A stretch of DNA of 22,886 nucleotides from Mesotaenium endlicherianum (lineage: Eukaryota > Streptophyta > Zygnematophyceae > Zygnematales > Mesotaeniaceae), in assembly GCA_009602735.1 (NCBI GenBank), contig WELA01010110.1, forward strand, positions 170,197 through 193,082, in the 5' to 3' direction. Of the stretch, positions 1 through 10,992 are shown one piece after another. The translations under genes and the position numbers were made by a program. The notes under the pieces are model-generated. The model searched no databases. It worked only from the letters and a program-made list of their open reading frames with translations, and had not been told where the DNA came from. Numbering within the stretch: the first letter of the stretch is position 1; the number at the start of each line of letters is the position of its first letter.

Positions 1-28
1 GAGGGGGGGGTGGTGGGGGGGTGGTAGC
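1..28. repeat. G-rich low-complexity tract at the window edge
   Basis: The window opens with runs of eight and six G separated by short T/G spacers. The tract could form a G-quadruplex on the plus strand, but it lies at the edge and may be the end of a longer simple repeat. No function is claimed. Confidence 0.6.
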
Positions 29-3000
29 TTCGATTCTAGTTAGCACGTTTTTGTTGTTCCATACATTTTCTTTTGTACTTATTTACATTTTTAATTGCTT
101 TTTCTTAATTACACTGCTCATTTTTATAAATTGCTAAAGAGCAACAACCAGTCAATGTAGGAAGTATAAGGTACACATAGTTGGCAATCAGGTCGCACCG
201 TTAGGGATTCAGGCTGAGGTTATTAGTCAGACTTATTACCGGTACAAGGCTGATAGAGTGTGCCGATCGACGGTGCATATAAAGTTGAGGCCTACATCCG
301 GTAGAGAGTAAGGGTCGGCTAGGCTACGCAGCGTTAGAGCCGAGCGACGCCACCAGGGCCTTAGATCGGATATGCGTGCGGTGATTAACTCAATAAAAGG
401 AGTTAACGAGGGGGGACTTAGGCCATAGCGGCCTCGCTCCCTTGGTCAGCCCAAAGGCAAGTCGATTTGTTTGTGGTCAGAAGGACACCGTGGTTGGTAG
501 GAGGAAGAATGTTTTGTAGGATTCAATGAGTTAAGAGCTAGAAGGATTCGAGCTGATGTGGCTATGGTAGGTGGCAATCGGGGGAATTAGCTATATGAGA
601 CAGGATTCAAGTTCTAATTGACAATACAAAATTTAGTTTGGGTTGAAAGTTTTGTAGACTTGCAACATTATGAGTTAGCGTGATTTCTTTGTGCATGTGC
701 TCATCTTTTGTCTAAATATAAATAGATGGTTCTACGTGTCTAACATAAGTTCATGGTCATATTGTCGTGCCTATCACTGTCGGTCCCTCGGTACGTGCGT
801 AGCCTTTCAGCACGTGTGTCTTTGACCTGGTTGATGTGTCGGTGACCCTCCTCACATGTGGGCAAACATGGTCGATTGACCTTCGCACGTGTGTCGGTGA
901 CAAGCCTTTCCAGGATTAATCCATCCCTGGGCTCCTGAACTTGCACCATGCAACCATGACCAATACTCAGGGCAACGCCCTTCGTCACCCAGCTCTCACC
1001 ATCTGCTTATCCTAAGACTTAGCAGAAAATTAAAAAACCTCTTGCCTTGCCTTAATTCCTCTTACAAGGACAGAAGTCTCTTACTTCCACATAGGCTTTA
1101 TGCCTTAAGGTTCTTGGGTTCACAGGTGAGCAAATTGTAGTTTGCAGAAATCACACCCTAAGCAGCTTGACATACAACGTCAGGTTTAGAGAAATTCGCC
1201 CTTCAGGCTTTCGCTTAACTTTCATAAGTCACAGCTTACAAAACTCTAAAACTACACGTCTATGCTGGCCTGGGTCAAGCTCTTCACTTAACACCGCGCC
1301 TTAACAGCTCTTCACTGCCAGGCTAGGCTCACTCAGTTCTTCACTGAGAGCTTTATCTGTCAATACTTCTCTCTCTCTTTGAGATGCAAATGCGACTTCT
1401 GAGAACCTGGAAACTAACACACAAATCACCATTTTAAGGCTGCTTCACACACACTTGTTCGGCCGAATCTGTGCTAATCTCCTAGCAGATTCTATTTTGC
1501 AGTCCTCCTGCTTTCAACAGTGAGATTCCCTCTTGGGAACTCCTACAATCCTAACTTATCTATGATACTGAGGAGAATCTTCAGTGTCGGCAGAAGCGTG
1601 GGGCCTCGGCCCTCCAATGGCCTTGGGAACTCCTTCTTCTTCGCGCCCTTCTTCTCCTTCCTTCTTCTTCTTGGCAAAAGTGCGTGAGAATGAATGTCAC
1701 GTCCCAGGCAAGATTCGTGCCTTTTGCAGGCACCACACAGCGTCATCTTTCGAGAATGCCGTGCTTAGTCACCAAGCTTAGCTGCATGTTGCTTTTGCCT
1801 AGCCATGCCCAACTCAAACTTGTAGTTACTCGGCATGCATGCACACCTCGTGACTGCCGCGCGCGGCTGCTTAACTTCTCAGCTGACAGTCACGCCTGAT
1901 TGGCTCATGGCTAAGAACTCCTGAACGGTGTGTTCAAGCGAATGCCACCTGCTCAAGATTCCCAACCGGGCCATCGTAATCTATCTTGGCATTGCGGCCA
2001 TAACCTGGCTTAATCTGCCAGTCACACAGTACCGGACTTGGTACCTGCTGGGTAGCCCATCACTGATCCCCAGCTTCTAGTCTCGCGGTTGTCCATGCTG
2101 TCAAAACCTTCCCCATTCCAGGGTGTGGGGCACATTGACATTGACCCCTTGCCAGTGGTCTTGATGCCGACATAACCGCTGACTGCGACGAAATCAGTCA
2201 AGTGGTCGGTGAGTCCACGTTGACTTTCCGTACCTGGGTGGCCGTAGCTTGCGCTGCGCGTGCGACACCGTCAAACGGATAGTAGTCGCGACAATATGCC
2301 TCAATACCCTAGTGAGAACAATTTTGTTGTGCTATGGGTCTACTACGTCTCACACTGGTTACGACTTCCACGGAGGGAAGTAGTAAATTTTCACGCTTGT
2401 GAGGGCTGCTTCGTACGGTTTCTCACGCTTCCCATTTCTGGCGATACCTTAAGGTTGACTGTCACGCTGAAACTTTTACTTTTAGAAAGTCTTCTGTTGA
2501 GATCCCCTGCCGGGAGATGGGGTCCCAGATTTGGCCAGGTGCAAAAAGAGACGGCAATTCTTGACGGCTGCGATGTGCCACGGCATGCTGTGACATGCCG
2601 TGACAGGTTGTCAATCAACATAACCGTACCGACCGGTACTCAATTTAGAGTACAAGGGAGCATGTTGTTTGACTTGTAGTGCTCATTCGCCGTCAGCTAC
2701 GGTGTACAATACTGGACTAGCGTGTTTTCCCGCTTATCAGCGGTCTGCAGCAGTCTGCAGTCGTTTGCAGGGCAACCACCAGTCACCACGAGTGGGGTCC
2801 TTGCGAATGTGGAAACCCTCGACCCCTCTGCGGAACCGATCGACGGCCACGATCGAGATTGGTCGAAAGCTGCTGGCAGTCTGGCGGAATCTCTGTAGCC
2901 AAAGCGGAAAGGGGGGCCCCAGCACTGTGGAGAAACTCGGCTGCACCGGGCTCAAATAACCTATCAGAAGCAACTTGGAGGCAGTAGATGTGGGCCAGCA

Positions 3001-3478
3001 TCGTTAGTGGTGAGGAGCAGCATCTCGACCGATCTCGACTGCCGCAAGTCAGACGATTGTGGGCGCGTTCTTAATCATGTACTGCAGAGGGGGTAGACTT
3101 GGCCGACGCGTGCCCTCTTCGCCCTGTTTTGACCCAGCTATCGGTCAAATGACACATCCAACAGCGCGCGGAGTGTGGCCGAGTTTTTCTTGATATGGCC
3201 ATCCCTGGCCATCTTGAATGTGAGAGATGTCCTGGCCTTCCAGCTCTCCTAACTTTCATCTGGCAGCAATTGAAAAGGTTTAGGACGTACCTCGTCCATC
3301 ACCTATCTCGGTTTGAAAACTCCGCTTTTCTTACTTCCACTGATAATCGATGTCCCTTTCCGCTGCGAAGTGGCTTGTGTTGTTTCGGCTGTAGCTATTG
3401 TAGGTGACCCTTTACAATCGTAATTTTACTGGTGTAGGTTACATTTCGAAGACAAGCGTGAGTAGCTCCTTCCGAGGG
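29..3478. other. No gene recognised (5' intergenic stretch)
   Basis: Open frames here are short (the longest is 139 codons at 2260-2679), lack recognisable motifs and show no splice-linked continuation. Visible items are a CTT-rich pyrimidine tract near 1628-1672, a 7-bp-stem hairpin with AATAAA in its loop (385-406), a 9-bp-stem perfect hairpin (2579-2602), and a G-box core (CACGTG) in two near-identical contexts around 811 and 884. The stretch may contain old repeat remnants that I cannot name. It also holds the upstream region of the epimerase gene. Confidence 0.5.
2579..2602. repeat. Perfect 9-bp-stem palindrome
   Basis: CACGGCATG, a 6-nt spacer CTGTGA, then CATGCCGTG. It is a perfect inverted repeat able to form a small hairpin. 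There is no gene context. Confidence 0.6.
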
Positions 3479-3485
3479 TATATAA
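3479..3485 (+). promoter_or_regulatory. Candidate TATA box of the epimerase gene
   Basis: TATATAA lies 38 nt before the chosen ATG at 3524. If it is used with the normal spacing of about 30 nt, the 5' leader would be only about a dozen nucleotides, which is unusually short. It may therefore be spurious or belong to one of several start sites. Confidence 0.3.
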
Positions 3486-3523
3486 CGCACAAGGGGGCCA
3501 GAAGTGCCCCCGGACGAGTAAAG

Positions 3524-6500
3524 ATGGCTGCTTCTTCGAAGTGTATGTCGCCAGGCCCTAAGCAGCTTGAGCATGGACAAAGTGAAAACCAGAAGGGAAA
3601 GACGAACGGTTATCATATATGCAGTAGGGCCGCGACTAGGCATATGGGCATTTTGAAGGCCTTTTGTCTCTTAGTCTTTGTCTTCGTCACGTAAGTCTGG
3701 CCATTTCTGCTATCAACTTATGCTTAGGGCATTCTTGCTCTTGTGCAAAGTGGGTGAAGTCGAATGCTGCATCCTTGATAGCGTGGTGTATATGGCCATG
3801 TCAACCTTGCGCCCGTGATGTTCGTTTCAGCTTCTTTTATGGAGCTGGGGGATATTGGAGGACTTCATTTGTGTGTATCTTAGATGCCACAGGTTGTAGT
3901 TGAGCCTTTTGTAGATCTGTTGCACTTATATAGATTTCGCAGTGATGTAGATCACGTAATGAAGGCATCTGTGATTGGTAGACGGTTATGCATGAGACTG
4001 GCAGATGAGACTGGCAGTACACGTCTGGACTTAGCTACAAGATTGTTAAATGTACATTTAGTGGGGAAGCGAGCGAGGTACGCGGGGTGAAATCACACAG
4101 GAGGGCGATAGAAATGCATCTTTGTTTTTCCGGAGTCATTTGCTGCTTGTGCGAGCAGCTGTTCAACTTATAGAAACGAGTTCTGGCTTTATTCACGACA
4201 TATGTTGCTAGATTGATTTTACTTGTGAAGTGTACACTCTCGATCAGATTTGAAGTACATTGTTTCCAGTGCCTGTGTACTCTTGACAATAAATAATCTT
4301 AACTCTGATATTATGTCACATACCTTAAATCTGTTAACCCTAGGTACTACTCTGGGCTGTGCAACTTCCACATCCCTTTCCTTCGTCCCTCTGTCAAAAG
4401 AACTTGCCAGGAGCACAGAACCTGGAAGCTGGGATACTCCACGGCTGGGCGTTAGAGGTGCCCTCTATCCAGTTTTGATTGCTTGTGCAATGGCACGGGG
4501 TTATTGTCAGCAGCCTTCCACTGCTCGTTCTCCATCTCGGTTGGGTAGCACATTAGTCTGTTTGCTTCTTTCCTGTCTAATTGACTGATGGCAGTTACTC
4601 TGTTTAACGGGTGCAGGGCCATTGGTGTATTTCACAGGACATCCTCTGACCAGCTTACAAGTGCGTCCTACCTGCAGAGCCAAAGTCGCATTGTAGATGC
4701 AGCCTGGGGTGGGCCTGCATGGGAGAAGTCTGTTAAGAAGTCATGTCGAAGGAAGGTAATAGCCTGGACCATGTGACAAGTGCACCCTCTTGTGCGCATG
4801 GTTGTACAAGCATAACAAACCACTAATTCCCAGCCAGGCCCTCAGAGCTTTTCTTTAGTTGGTAGTCGGTTTAAATTCATGTCAGCGGGCGGGTACCTAG
4901 AGGGACTAAGGGTGAGTGTCCTCTACGCGCATCCGCTATAGCTGGTCACTGAAGCTGCATGTCAGATGTTCGGGATACTTTTTGTCCAGCTGCGGTCAAT
5001 GATCGCCTCCATCTTGAGCACAAGATGCATGGTCCAGCTTCTCTGGTGACTCTTGGTCATATCGCTATCCAATACTACCAGGGTAGGCATGCGTATTATG
5101 ATTATTTGCCACCCTGGCACGCAATCCTCAACCGGTCTGCTTTTAAGGCTGTGGGTGTCATGCCTGGCTGTGGTAGGTTTCTTCAGGCAAGCCACTGAAA
5201 ATGGATGTCTGAAATTGTGCAGGAGGGAGACCTGGTTGTGCTGGTCACTGGCGCTGCTGGTTTTGTTGGTTCACATGTCTCCCTTGCTTTGAAGAAGAGA
5301 GGTGATGGAGTTGTTGGAATTGACAATTTTAATAGCTATTATCCTGTTGCATTAAAGAGGGCGCGGCAAGCAAACCTGCAGAAGAATGGGATGTGAGGTT
5401 TCTCACCTTTTCTTTTCAAAGCATGTTGTTCGGGTTGACACATGTGTTGATTTGTGCTCCTGCTGACAGTATAAGGCCCCCTGAAGTGATGTCTGCGTTG
5501 TATTGTGTGCGGCGCCAGCGTATAGCGAGAGTGTAATTAGGTCAGACATTGTGCTTTCAACTGCGCAGTTTTATCATTGAAGGAGACATCAACAATGTCG
5601 AGCTTTTGGAGGAAGTGTTTGAGCTAGTCAAAATAACACACGTCCTGCACCTGGCGGCACAGGCAAGCCTTTTTCTGCACTGGTGTATCTTATTTATTTT
5701 CATGCCCTACCTAAAGCAATTTGATTGGCCCTGTTAGCATATGTCTTATGGAGTTGGTGTAGGTCAGTTGGTGAACTATGCCTCTGTATGACCATAATAA
5801 TTTGTTTGATAGTTTTCTGGGGATCTTGCCACCACTTGCGTGTCCTTTTCATTTGCAGGCCGGTGTGCGATATGCTGTACATAATCCACTGGCGTATGTG
5901 CACAGTAACATCGCGGGCATGGTTTCGCTTCTCGAAGTGTGCAAGGTGAGATGTGCTCCTTCCCTTCATTCCTTTGACTTGATTGGCTTGTCTCAGAAGA
6001 AGACGAAGGATGCAGATGAAGACAAGCTTAATGCTATTAAAAAGGCCTTGCTGTTGCTTTCCGCCCTGACGAAGGAGCTTGAGCTGGTGCTGCGAAACAG
6101 AGAGCAAACCCGCAGCCAGCCATTGCTTATGCATCATCCAGCAGTGTCTACGGCCTCAACGTAAAGGTGAGTTCTACCACTTCTGAGGTTTTGACATGCT
6201 TTACTCTCTCTCGTGATGTATGCCAATTTCCCGCAGGCTGCTTGTGTCTCCTGCACATGAGCGTTCGAGAATGAAGTATCCATGTTGTAGATTTTCCAGT
6301 ATGTTTTGGTGAAGAATGCACATTGGTCAAGGTTTAGGCCGCCAGTATGTAAGTTAAATGCAATATCGAGGATGCATAATGAGAACTTGTTGTATTTGCA
6401 GGTCCCTTTCACGGAGGATGACCGTACTGACCAGCCCGCAAGCCTGTACGCTGCGACGAAGGTTGGTACCTTGCTGTGCTTAGAATGTATTTCAGTCATT

Positions 6501-8167
6501 GTGTAGAAATCTGCTGTTTTTCAAGTTTGTGATGCAGGCGGGCTCAAACAACCTAACCCCCTGCTGTGAAATTGCAGAAATCCGATGAAGTCCTGGGCCA
6601 TACATATAATCACATCTACGGCTTGTCTATTACGGCTCTGAGGTACTGTTCCGCACCTGCCCACTTTTTCTGTCAGTGACGGTTTTTATGAGATTAGTAT
6701 GCGCCTAGACCGTGGGTTGCAAATCAAGAACTGACATGGCAGACATGATGCTTCTGTGCTCGACAGATTTTTCACTGTTTACGGACCATGGGGACGCCCC
6801 GACATGGCTTACTTCTCTTTCACCAGGAACATTATGGAGGGACAGGTACCAATCTTTGTCAACTGATGAGCTGCCCTCGGTTTATCTGAACAAGATGTAT
6901 GCATGTTGATATGCAGTTATTTGCAGCTTGGTGCTGTATTTGAACGTGGTGTCTCTCTGTGAAGAGGGTGCCAACTTGAGCCCGAAAGAGTTGGACTGAC
7001 CCTTGTACTTGTCACTTGAGCAGCCCATTCGAATCTTCCAAGGTCCGAATGGCGAAGAGTTGGCACGTGACTTTACCTACATTGATGATGTCGTGAAAGG
7101 ATGCATAGGGTCTTTAGACACCGCAGAACCCAGCACAGGCAGCGGTGGCAAGAAGCGAAAGAAAGCTCAATTGAGAGTCTTTAACTTGGGCAACACGCAG
7201 CCAGTTAAAGTGGGTGACTTTGTGGGCATTCTTGAGAAGCACCTGAAGAAGAAGGCTGTTCGAAAGTGAGTCACTAAGAGCATTGCCACCTCCCTGTGAT
7301 CGTGCTGCATGGCACATTAAATTGTGCGTGTTACATCGTAGGCAGACATGGTTGCCTCTATATGCTTGTGACACGGTGGTTGACCAACTTCATTTGTCTG
7401 ACATATTTTGCAGCTATATCTTGATGCCCAGTACGGGTGATGTGATGTACACGCATGCCAATGTGACCAGGGCACATAGCGATTTGGGGTAAGGTTCCGC
7501 CGGCATTTGGAAAAACTTTTTTTTGTAGGCTTTGACCATTTTGTGCTGGGCTGACATTTGCAATTTGTCTCAGTACACTATAGTGTTTCTTTCCTTACAG
7601 TCCTATGTTCTGGGATTCTGTTTAGTGCGCTGTAGCATCCCTCTCTTTCATCTACCGTACAGTTCTATGTACTGGGACTCTGTTTAGTGCCTGTAGCATC
7701 CCTCTCTTTCATCTACCGTACAGTTCTATGTACTGGGACTCTGTTTAGTGCCTGTAGCATCCCTCTCTTTCATCTACCGTACAGTTCTATGTACTGGGAC
7801 TCTGTTTAGTGCCTGTAGCATCCCTCTCTTTCATCTACCGTACAGTTCTATGTACTGGGACTCTGTTTAGTGCCTGTAGCATCCCTCTCTTTCATCTACC
7901 GTACAGTTCTATGTACTGGGACTCTGTTTAGTGCCTGTAGCATCCCTCTCTTTCATCTACCGTACAGTTCTATGTACTGGGACTCTGTTTAGTGCCTGTA
8001 GCATCCCTCTCTTTCATCTACCTGATGCTACTCTGGTTCCTGGGTGCAGCTACAAACCATCTACTGACCTGGAGACGGGACTCAAGCATTTTGTGAAGTG
8101 GTACAAGAGCTATTATCAAGAGGGAAGTGGTCAAGAAGACTCTTTGATGGGCTACAAGCCTTTCTGA
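3524..8167 (+). CDS. GAE: UDP-glucuronate 4-epimerase, complete 12-exon gene
   Basis: Interconverts UDP-glucuronate and UDP-galacturonate, the donor for pectin, as a Golgi type II membrane protein (family knowledge). Exons: 3524-3690, 4638-4755, 5223-5392, 5569-5662, 5859-5945, 6101-6166, 6402-6461, 6578-6642, 6767-6845, 7024-7265, 7414-7488, 8050-8167. They total 1341 nt (446 aa plus stop, near the usual 430-460), and every junction keeps phase. Exon 1 gives a basic cytosolic tail and a membrane span (about residues 42-56). Exon 2 carries the stem motif [12 protein letters not shown]. The extended-SDR fold then follows: nucleotide-binding [27 protein letters not shown], catalytic [26 protein letters not shown] and C-terminal [13 protein letters not shown]. 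The ATG sits in a good context (AAAGATGG). Ten introns are GT-AG; the one at 5663-5858 is GC-AG. No frame disruption is seen, so it looks functional. The two 5' exons are less conserved, but phase and the WGG-WEK motif support them. Confidence 0.93.
5663..5858 (+). other. GAE: GC-AG intron within the epimerase gene
   Basis: Exon 4 ends ...LAAQ at CAG and the intron begins GCAAGC; the next exon begins after TTTGCAG with AGVRYA. The family sequence runs LAAQAGVRYA without interruption, so the boundary is fixed by protein homology and the donor must be GC rather than GT. Confidence 0.85.
7598..8022 (+). repeat. 61-bp minisatellite, seven units, in the last GAE intron
   Basis: Units begin at 7598 (62 bp, slightly diverged), 7660, 7721, 7782, 7843, 7904 and 7965 (58 bp, partial). 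The units from 7660 onward look identical by eye, so the array expanded or homogenised recently. Each unit contains a pyrimidine run (CCCTCTCTTTCATCTAC) followed by GTACAG, resembling a branch-point and 3' splice-site region. The array ends 27 bp before the true acceptor at 8049. It lies wholly inside the 561-bp intron 7489-8049. Confidence 0.97.
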
Positions 8168-9507
8168 TGAGGGAGCATTTCAGCGCTCGAGAGAACATGT
8201 TGATTTATACCTATCATTTCTATCAGAGGGGGATTGTTATAATTTATTCACTAGTGTCGAGATCCTCCTCTTGGTAGTTTTGGTCTTAGTGAGCACACAG
8301 TAGATTAAATAGCAGTGGTGGATGGAGTAGCTAACTGAATAAGTCAAATCTGAAATTCATGTATGAAGTTATTTAATGACGCTGATGTAAACTTTCTGTG
8401 CAGATTACGTAGGTATACCAGTTTGTGGTGCCCCTTAGGTGTGGGCTAGCCACAGAGAGGTTTTATGGGAGGCATTCACTCAAAGCTCTGTTGAGGCTTT
8501 TGTGCTAGTGAAGCTTATTCCTGCAGATGGCTGGTAGATATGGTGAGATCAAGTAGGGAAGCACTAACTAATGCAGGCATGTCATGGGTCTACACACTAG
8601 CTAGCCATATAAGTCGCAGGGACCTGGGCTTAGAACACGTACCGTCATTTGAAGACTAAGCATCTCAGTTACTTCATTGCATCATAGCCATTCTTTTATT
8701 CTGTAATGTTTTAGAAGAGTCATCGTAAGTAAAGTTCTTGAATTGCTCAAAACCTTTATCATGGCTAGCGGCTGCTTCCACTGTGTGGCCTTACGTTTTT
8801 GGACTGCCAGCTAAATGCAATCTTGAACGGGAAAACCTCTACATTATTTTACCATACTGCACCTGAGAAGTACATGGCTGAAATATTATACCCTAAGAAG
8901 GGGAGGAATCACTAAAAGCATAATTTCAAGAATTACCACTTTGACATAATCAGCCTGTGAGATGAGTGACAGCTGACAGAGAAGTTACACACTGCCCACT
9001 TCATGAGTAAAACTTTCAGGGTCTCGCTAATTGCAAATGGAAGAGGTGGAGCAGCCAGCGTGGGGCAGTTCATTATTCATTTATAGATACAATTCGTCTC
9101 ACATGCTTCATTGGCACTGGCTTGTATGCTCTCATTGAGGTCTGAACAACTTCTGCGGGGCTGCTTACAGCCTTTATCATCTGACCACAATATCTATACT
9201 TAATGTACATGCTGGCAGGATTCTGCAGTGTTTTATACCAGGCATGTATGTGCATTGCTAGAGTCTAAATGCAGAAGAAACCAGTGATGGTATGTTGTTG
9301 CTACATTTTGCAACCTCGCAAACATATAGCACCTTCCATGGCTCAGTGAAGTGCTTTTATGTACAAGTACATGATCGATGCTCCAACCTAGAGTTAGCTA
9401 TCCCCCAGCATCTCACCCTCAGACTTCTGCAATCCTCAACCGCCAGCGCGACCTCAGTGCCCTGAACAGCTAAAGTTTAGACACTTCAAAAATATCTGCA
9501 ATGTCTA
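8168..9507. other. Convergent 3' intergenic region, no gene recognised
   Basis: Lies between the stop of GAE (+) and the stop of HMGB (-), so it must hold both 3' untranslated regions. I see no clear AATAAA signal close to either stop. TGTAA-type motifs occur near 8386 and 8702 but are too short to rely on. No ORF here has recognisable features. Confidence 0.5.
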
Positions 9508-10074
9508 CTAATCACCACCACCCCCACCACCACCTCCCTCTTCATAGGCAGCTAGCTCCTCAGTGTACCTCTGCTTGTCAGCCTCTGCTTTCTTCAGATA
9601 GGGCTGCCAACAAAGACAATGATCAATATTCAATTAAAACATCCTCACAAGCTATTAAAGCCACCACAGAAAGCGAAAGCAAACGACCGGACATTGAAAG
9701 ATAAATGCAAAAGTTGACCTTAAGCTGAGGCAATCTTGGTAACGTACCAATAGACATCCTGACACTTGTTAAATTTGCCAAGCCAGACTACCATGGTATG
9801 TATCTTGGACTTTCTATACCCTTTGACGAACAATTTTATTAGGTCATCCAACACTGCACATACATACCTTCTTTTCCTTCTCCTCAAGTGTACTCCACTG
9901 AGAACCAAGAATCTTTCCAAGCTCGCCAAAAGAGACGTCTGGATTGTTCGCTTTCACGACTTCACGCTGCTCCTTGCAATATATCATGTAAGGAGCCAAA
10001 GGTTTTTTCGGGGCATTGGGATCCTTCTTCTTTTTCTCCTTTTTCTCTTTCGGTGCCTTAGGCGCTTTAGGCAT
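9508..10074 (-). CDS. HMGB: HMGB-type single HMG-box chromatin protein, two exons
   Basis: Non-sequence-specific DNA-bending chromatin protein, expected in the nucleus. Exon 1 is 10074-9868 (69 codons), the intron 9867-9604 has GT-AG borders (GTATGT donor, TTGGCAG acceptor), and exon 2 is 9603-9508 (31 codons plus TAG). The join is phase 0 and gives 100 residues. The N-terminus is Lys/Pro-rich (residues 1-17). One HMG box follows: DPNAPKKPLAPYMIYCKEQR, then NNPDVSFGELGKILGSQW, then across the junction KEKKPYLKKAEADKQRY. The length and single box resemble yeast NHP6 and small plant HMGBs. Instead of the usual long Asp/Glu tail, the C-terminus is two Glu, eight Gly and one Asp, encoded by a GGT-rich run. 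Boundaries are secure because the box continues across the splice. Confidence 0.95.
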
Positions 10075-10331
10075 GGCTACTCAGCGAAGTAAGTCGCTGC
10101 TGACTACTTTGATGTTTCGAGGAACCGCTGAGTGCGCGGACGCGATTACTGGTAAGCGGGGACAAAGAAAGGAGACGTCCGTTGCAACTCTACGCCCTTG
10201 CAGCAGCAGTAAGGAACTCTCTCCCGTTGCAATTTGCCTCACCCACCGCCTGCTTTACTACCCAGCACAGCTACAGGGAGCCTAGTGGGGTGCACCTGCA
10301 TTTGTGACTTGAACGTTACCGAGCCGTCAAG

Positions 10332-10337
10332 TATATA
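10332..10337 (-). promoter_or_regulatory. Candidate TATA box for HMGB
   Basis: TATATA on the minus strand, about 258 nt upstream of the HMGB ATG, implying a 5' leader of roughly 220-230 nt. Position is plausible; there is no other support. Confidence 0.25.
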
Positions 10338-10338
10338 G

Positions 10339-10992
10339 ACGGCCAATTTTTCGAAACGACAATTTGAATTTTGTGGTGGCAGATTGTGGCAAGCCTAGCT
10401 TGTCTGGCCTCTGCAAGCTTTAGTCCGAGCTTCCCGCCACTGTTGCAAAACTTACAACGAAGACATATTTTAGACTTTAGACCAATACCCGTGCAGCCTT
10501 GAGTGATTTTGGGCATATTGGGACACATTCCAAACAATTCACCAATCCCTCTTTCCCGCACAATTTTGAGCTCTCGACGTCATGTCAGCACCTGCCAGCA
10601 CCCTGTCACAAAAATGACGACGTGAATTGCCCAGTCCCTCCTGGTCCCTATTGCTCCTTTTAATCGTCGTCGTCTTGTTTTCGTCAGCGTTCGTTGGCCT
10701 TCGCTGTCCTTCGCGTGTCACCTATTATGGGCACCTCTGGGAAGTGATCACGCCTAGGTGCAAGGGATGGCTCGGAGCCTGCCGGAGCCAAACTCTTCCG
10801 ACGTTGATTCCACTACATGACGTGCAAGCCATCGCCGCTGGAAGCAGGCGGAAGTGGGCGGAAGCGGGCCGAAGCTGGCCGAAGCAGGTAGGGCGTAATT
10901 TCAAGCGTGTCATTGACAAGGTTAAAGCACAATGCCGACCAGCTCTTAAGCGCAATATCCCATAGGAATGAAGCTGATAAAAATACAGTTTT
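10339..10992. other. No gene recognised
   Basis: Upstream flank of HMGB. Only short frames without motifs. A degenerate 10-bp tandem repeat of GGAAGC-like units lies at 10837-10888 (about five units). Confidence 0.45.

Noticed and set aside
25..50. Possible tRNA T-arm-like sequence (AGCTTCGATTCTAG)
   Set aside because: No acceptor, D or anticodon arm can be built; the upstream sequence is only G/T repeat.
1960..2140. Minus-strand frames with peptide-like stretches (WNGEGFDSMDNRETRSWGS; DWQIKPGYGRNAKIDYDG)
   Set aside because: They look somewhat protein-like but sit in different frames, are short, are broken by stops and match no family I can name. Possibly an old pol or host-gene remnant; not supportable.
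2260..2679. 139-codon open frame on the plus strand
   Set aside because: No recognisable motif, no splice-linked continuation, and a long overlapping frame on the other strand. Consistent with chance in GC-balanced sequence.
1156..3570. 15-bp word CCCTAAGCAGCTTGA shared by about 1156-1170 and exon 1 of GAE (about 3556-3570)
   Set aside because: Isolated short match with no flanking similarity; treated as coincidence.
5205..5396. Met at 5205 as the GAE start
   Set aside because: The six codons before EGDLVV end in GTGCAG, a splice acceptor. Two upstream exons (3524-3690, 4638-4755) join in the correct phase and supply the expected membrane anchor and stem.
7598..8022. CRISPR-like array
   Set aside because: The units are contiguous 61-bp tandem repeats without unique spacers, inside a plant-type intron. 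It is a minisatellite.
9720..9870. Continuation of the HMGB exon 1 frame to a stop at 9720
   Set aside because: After 9868 the frame loses HMG-box similarity, while the donor GTATGT at 9867 and acceptor at 9604 restore the box in phase. It is intron sequence.
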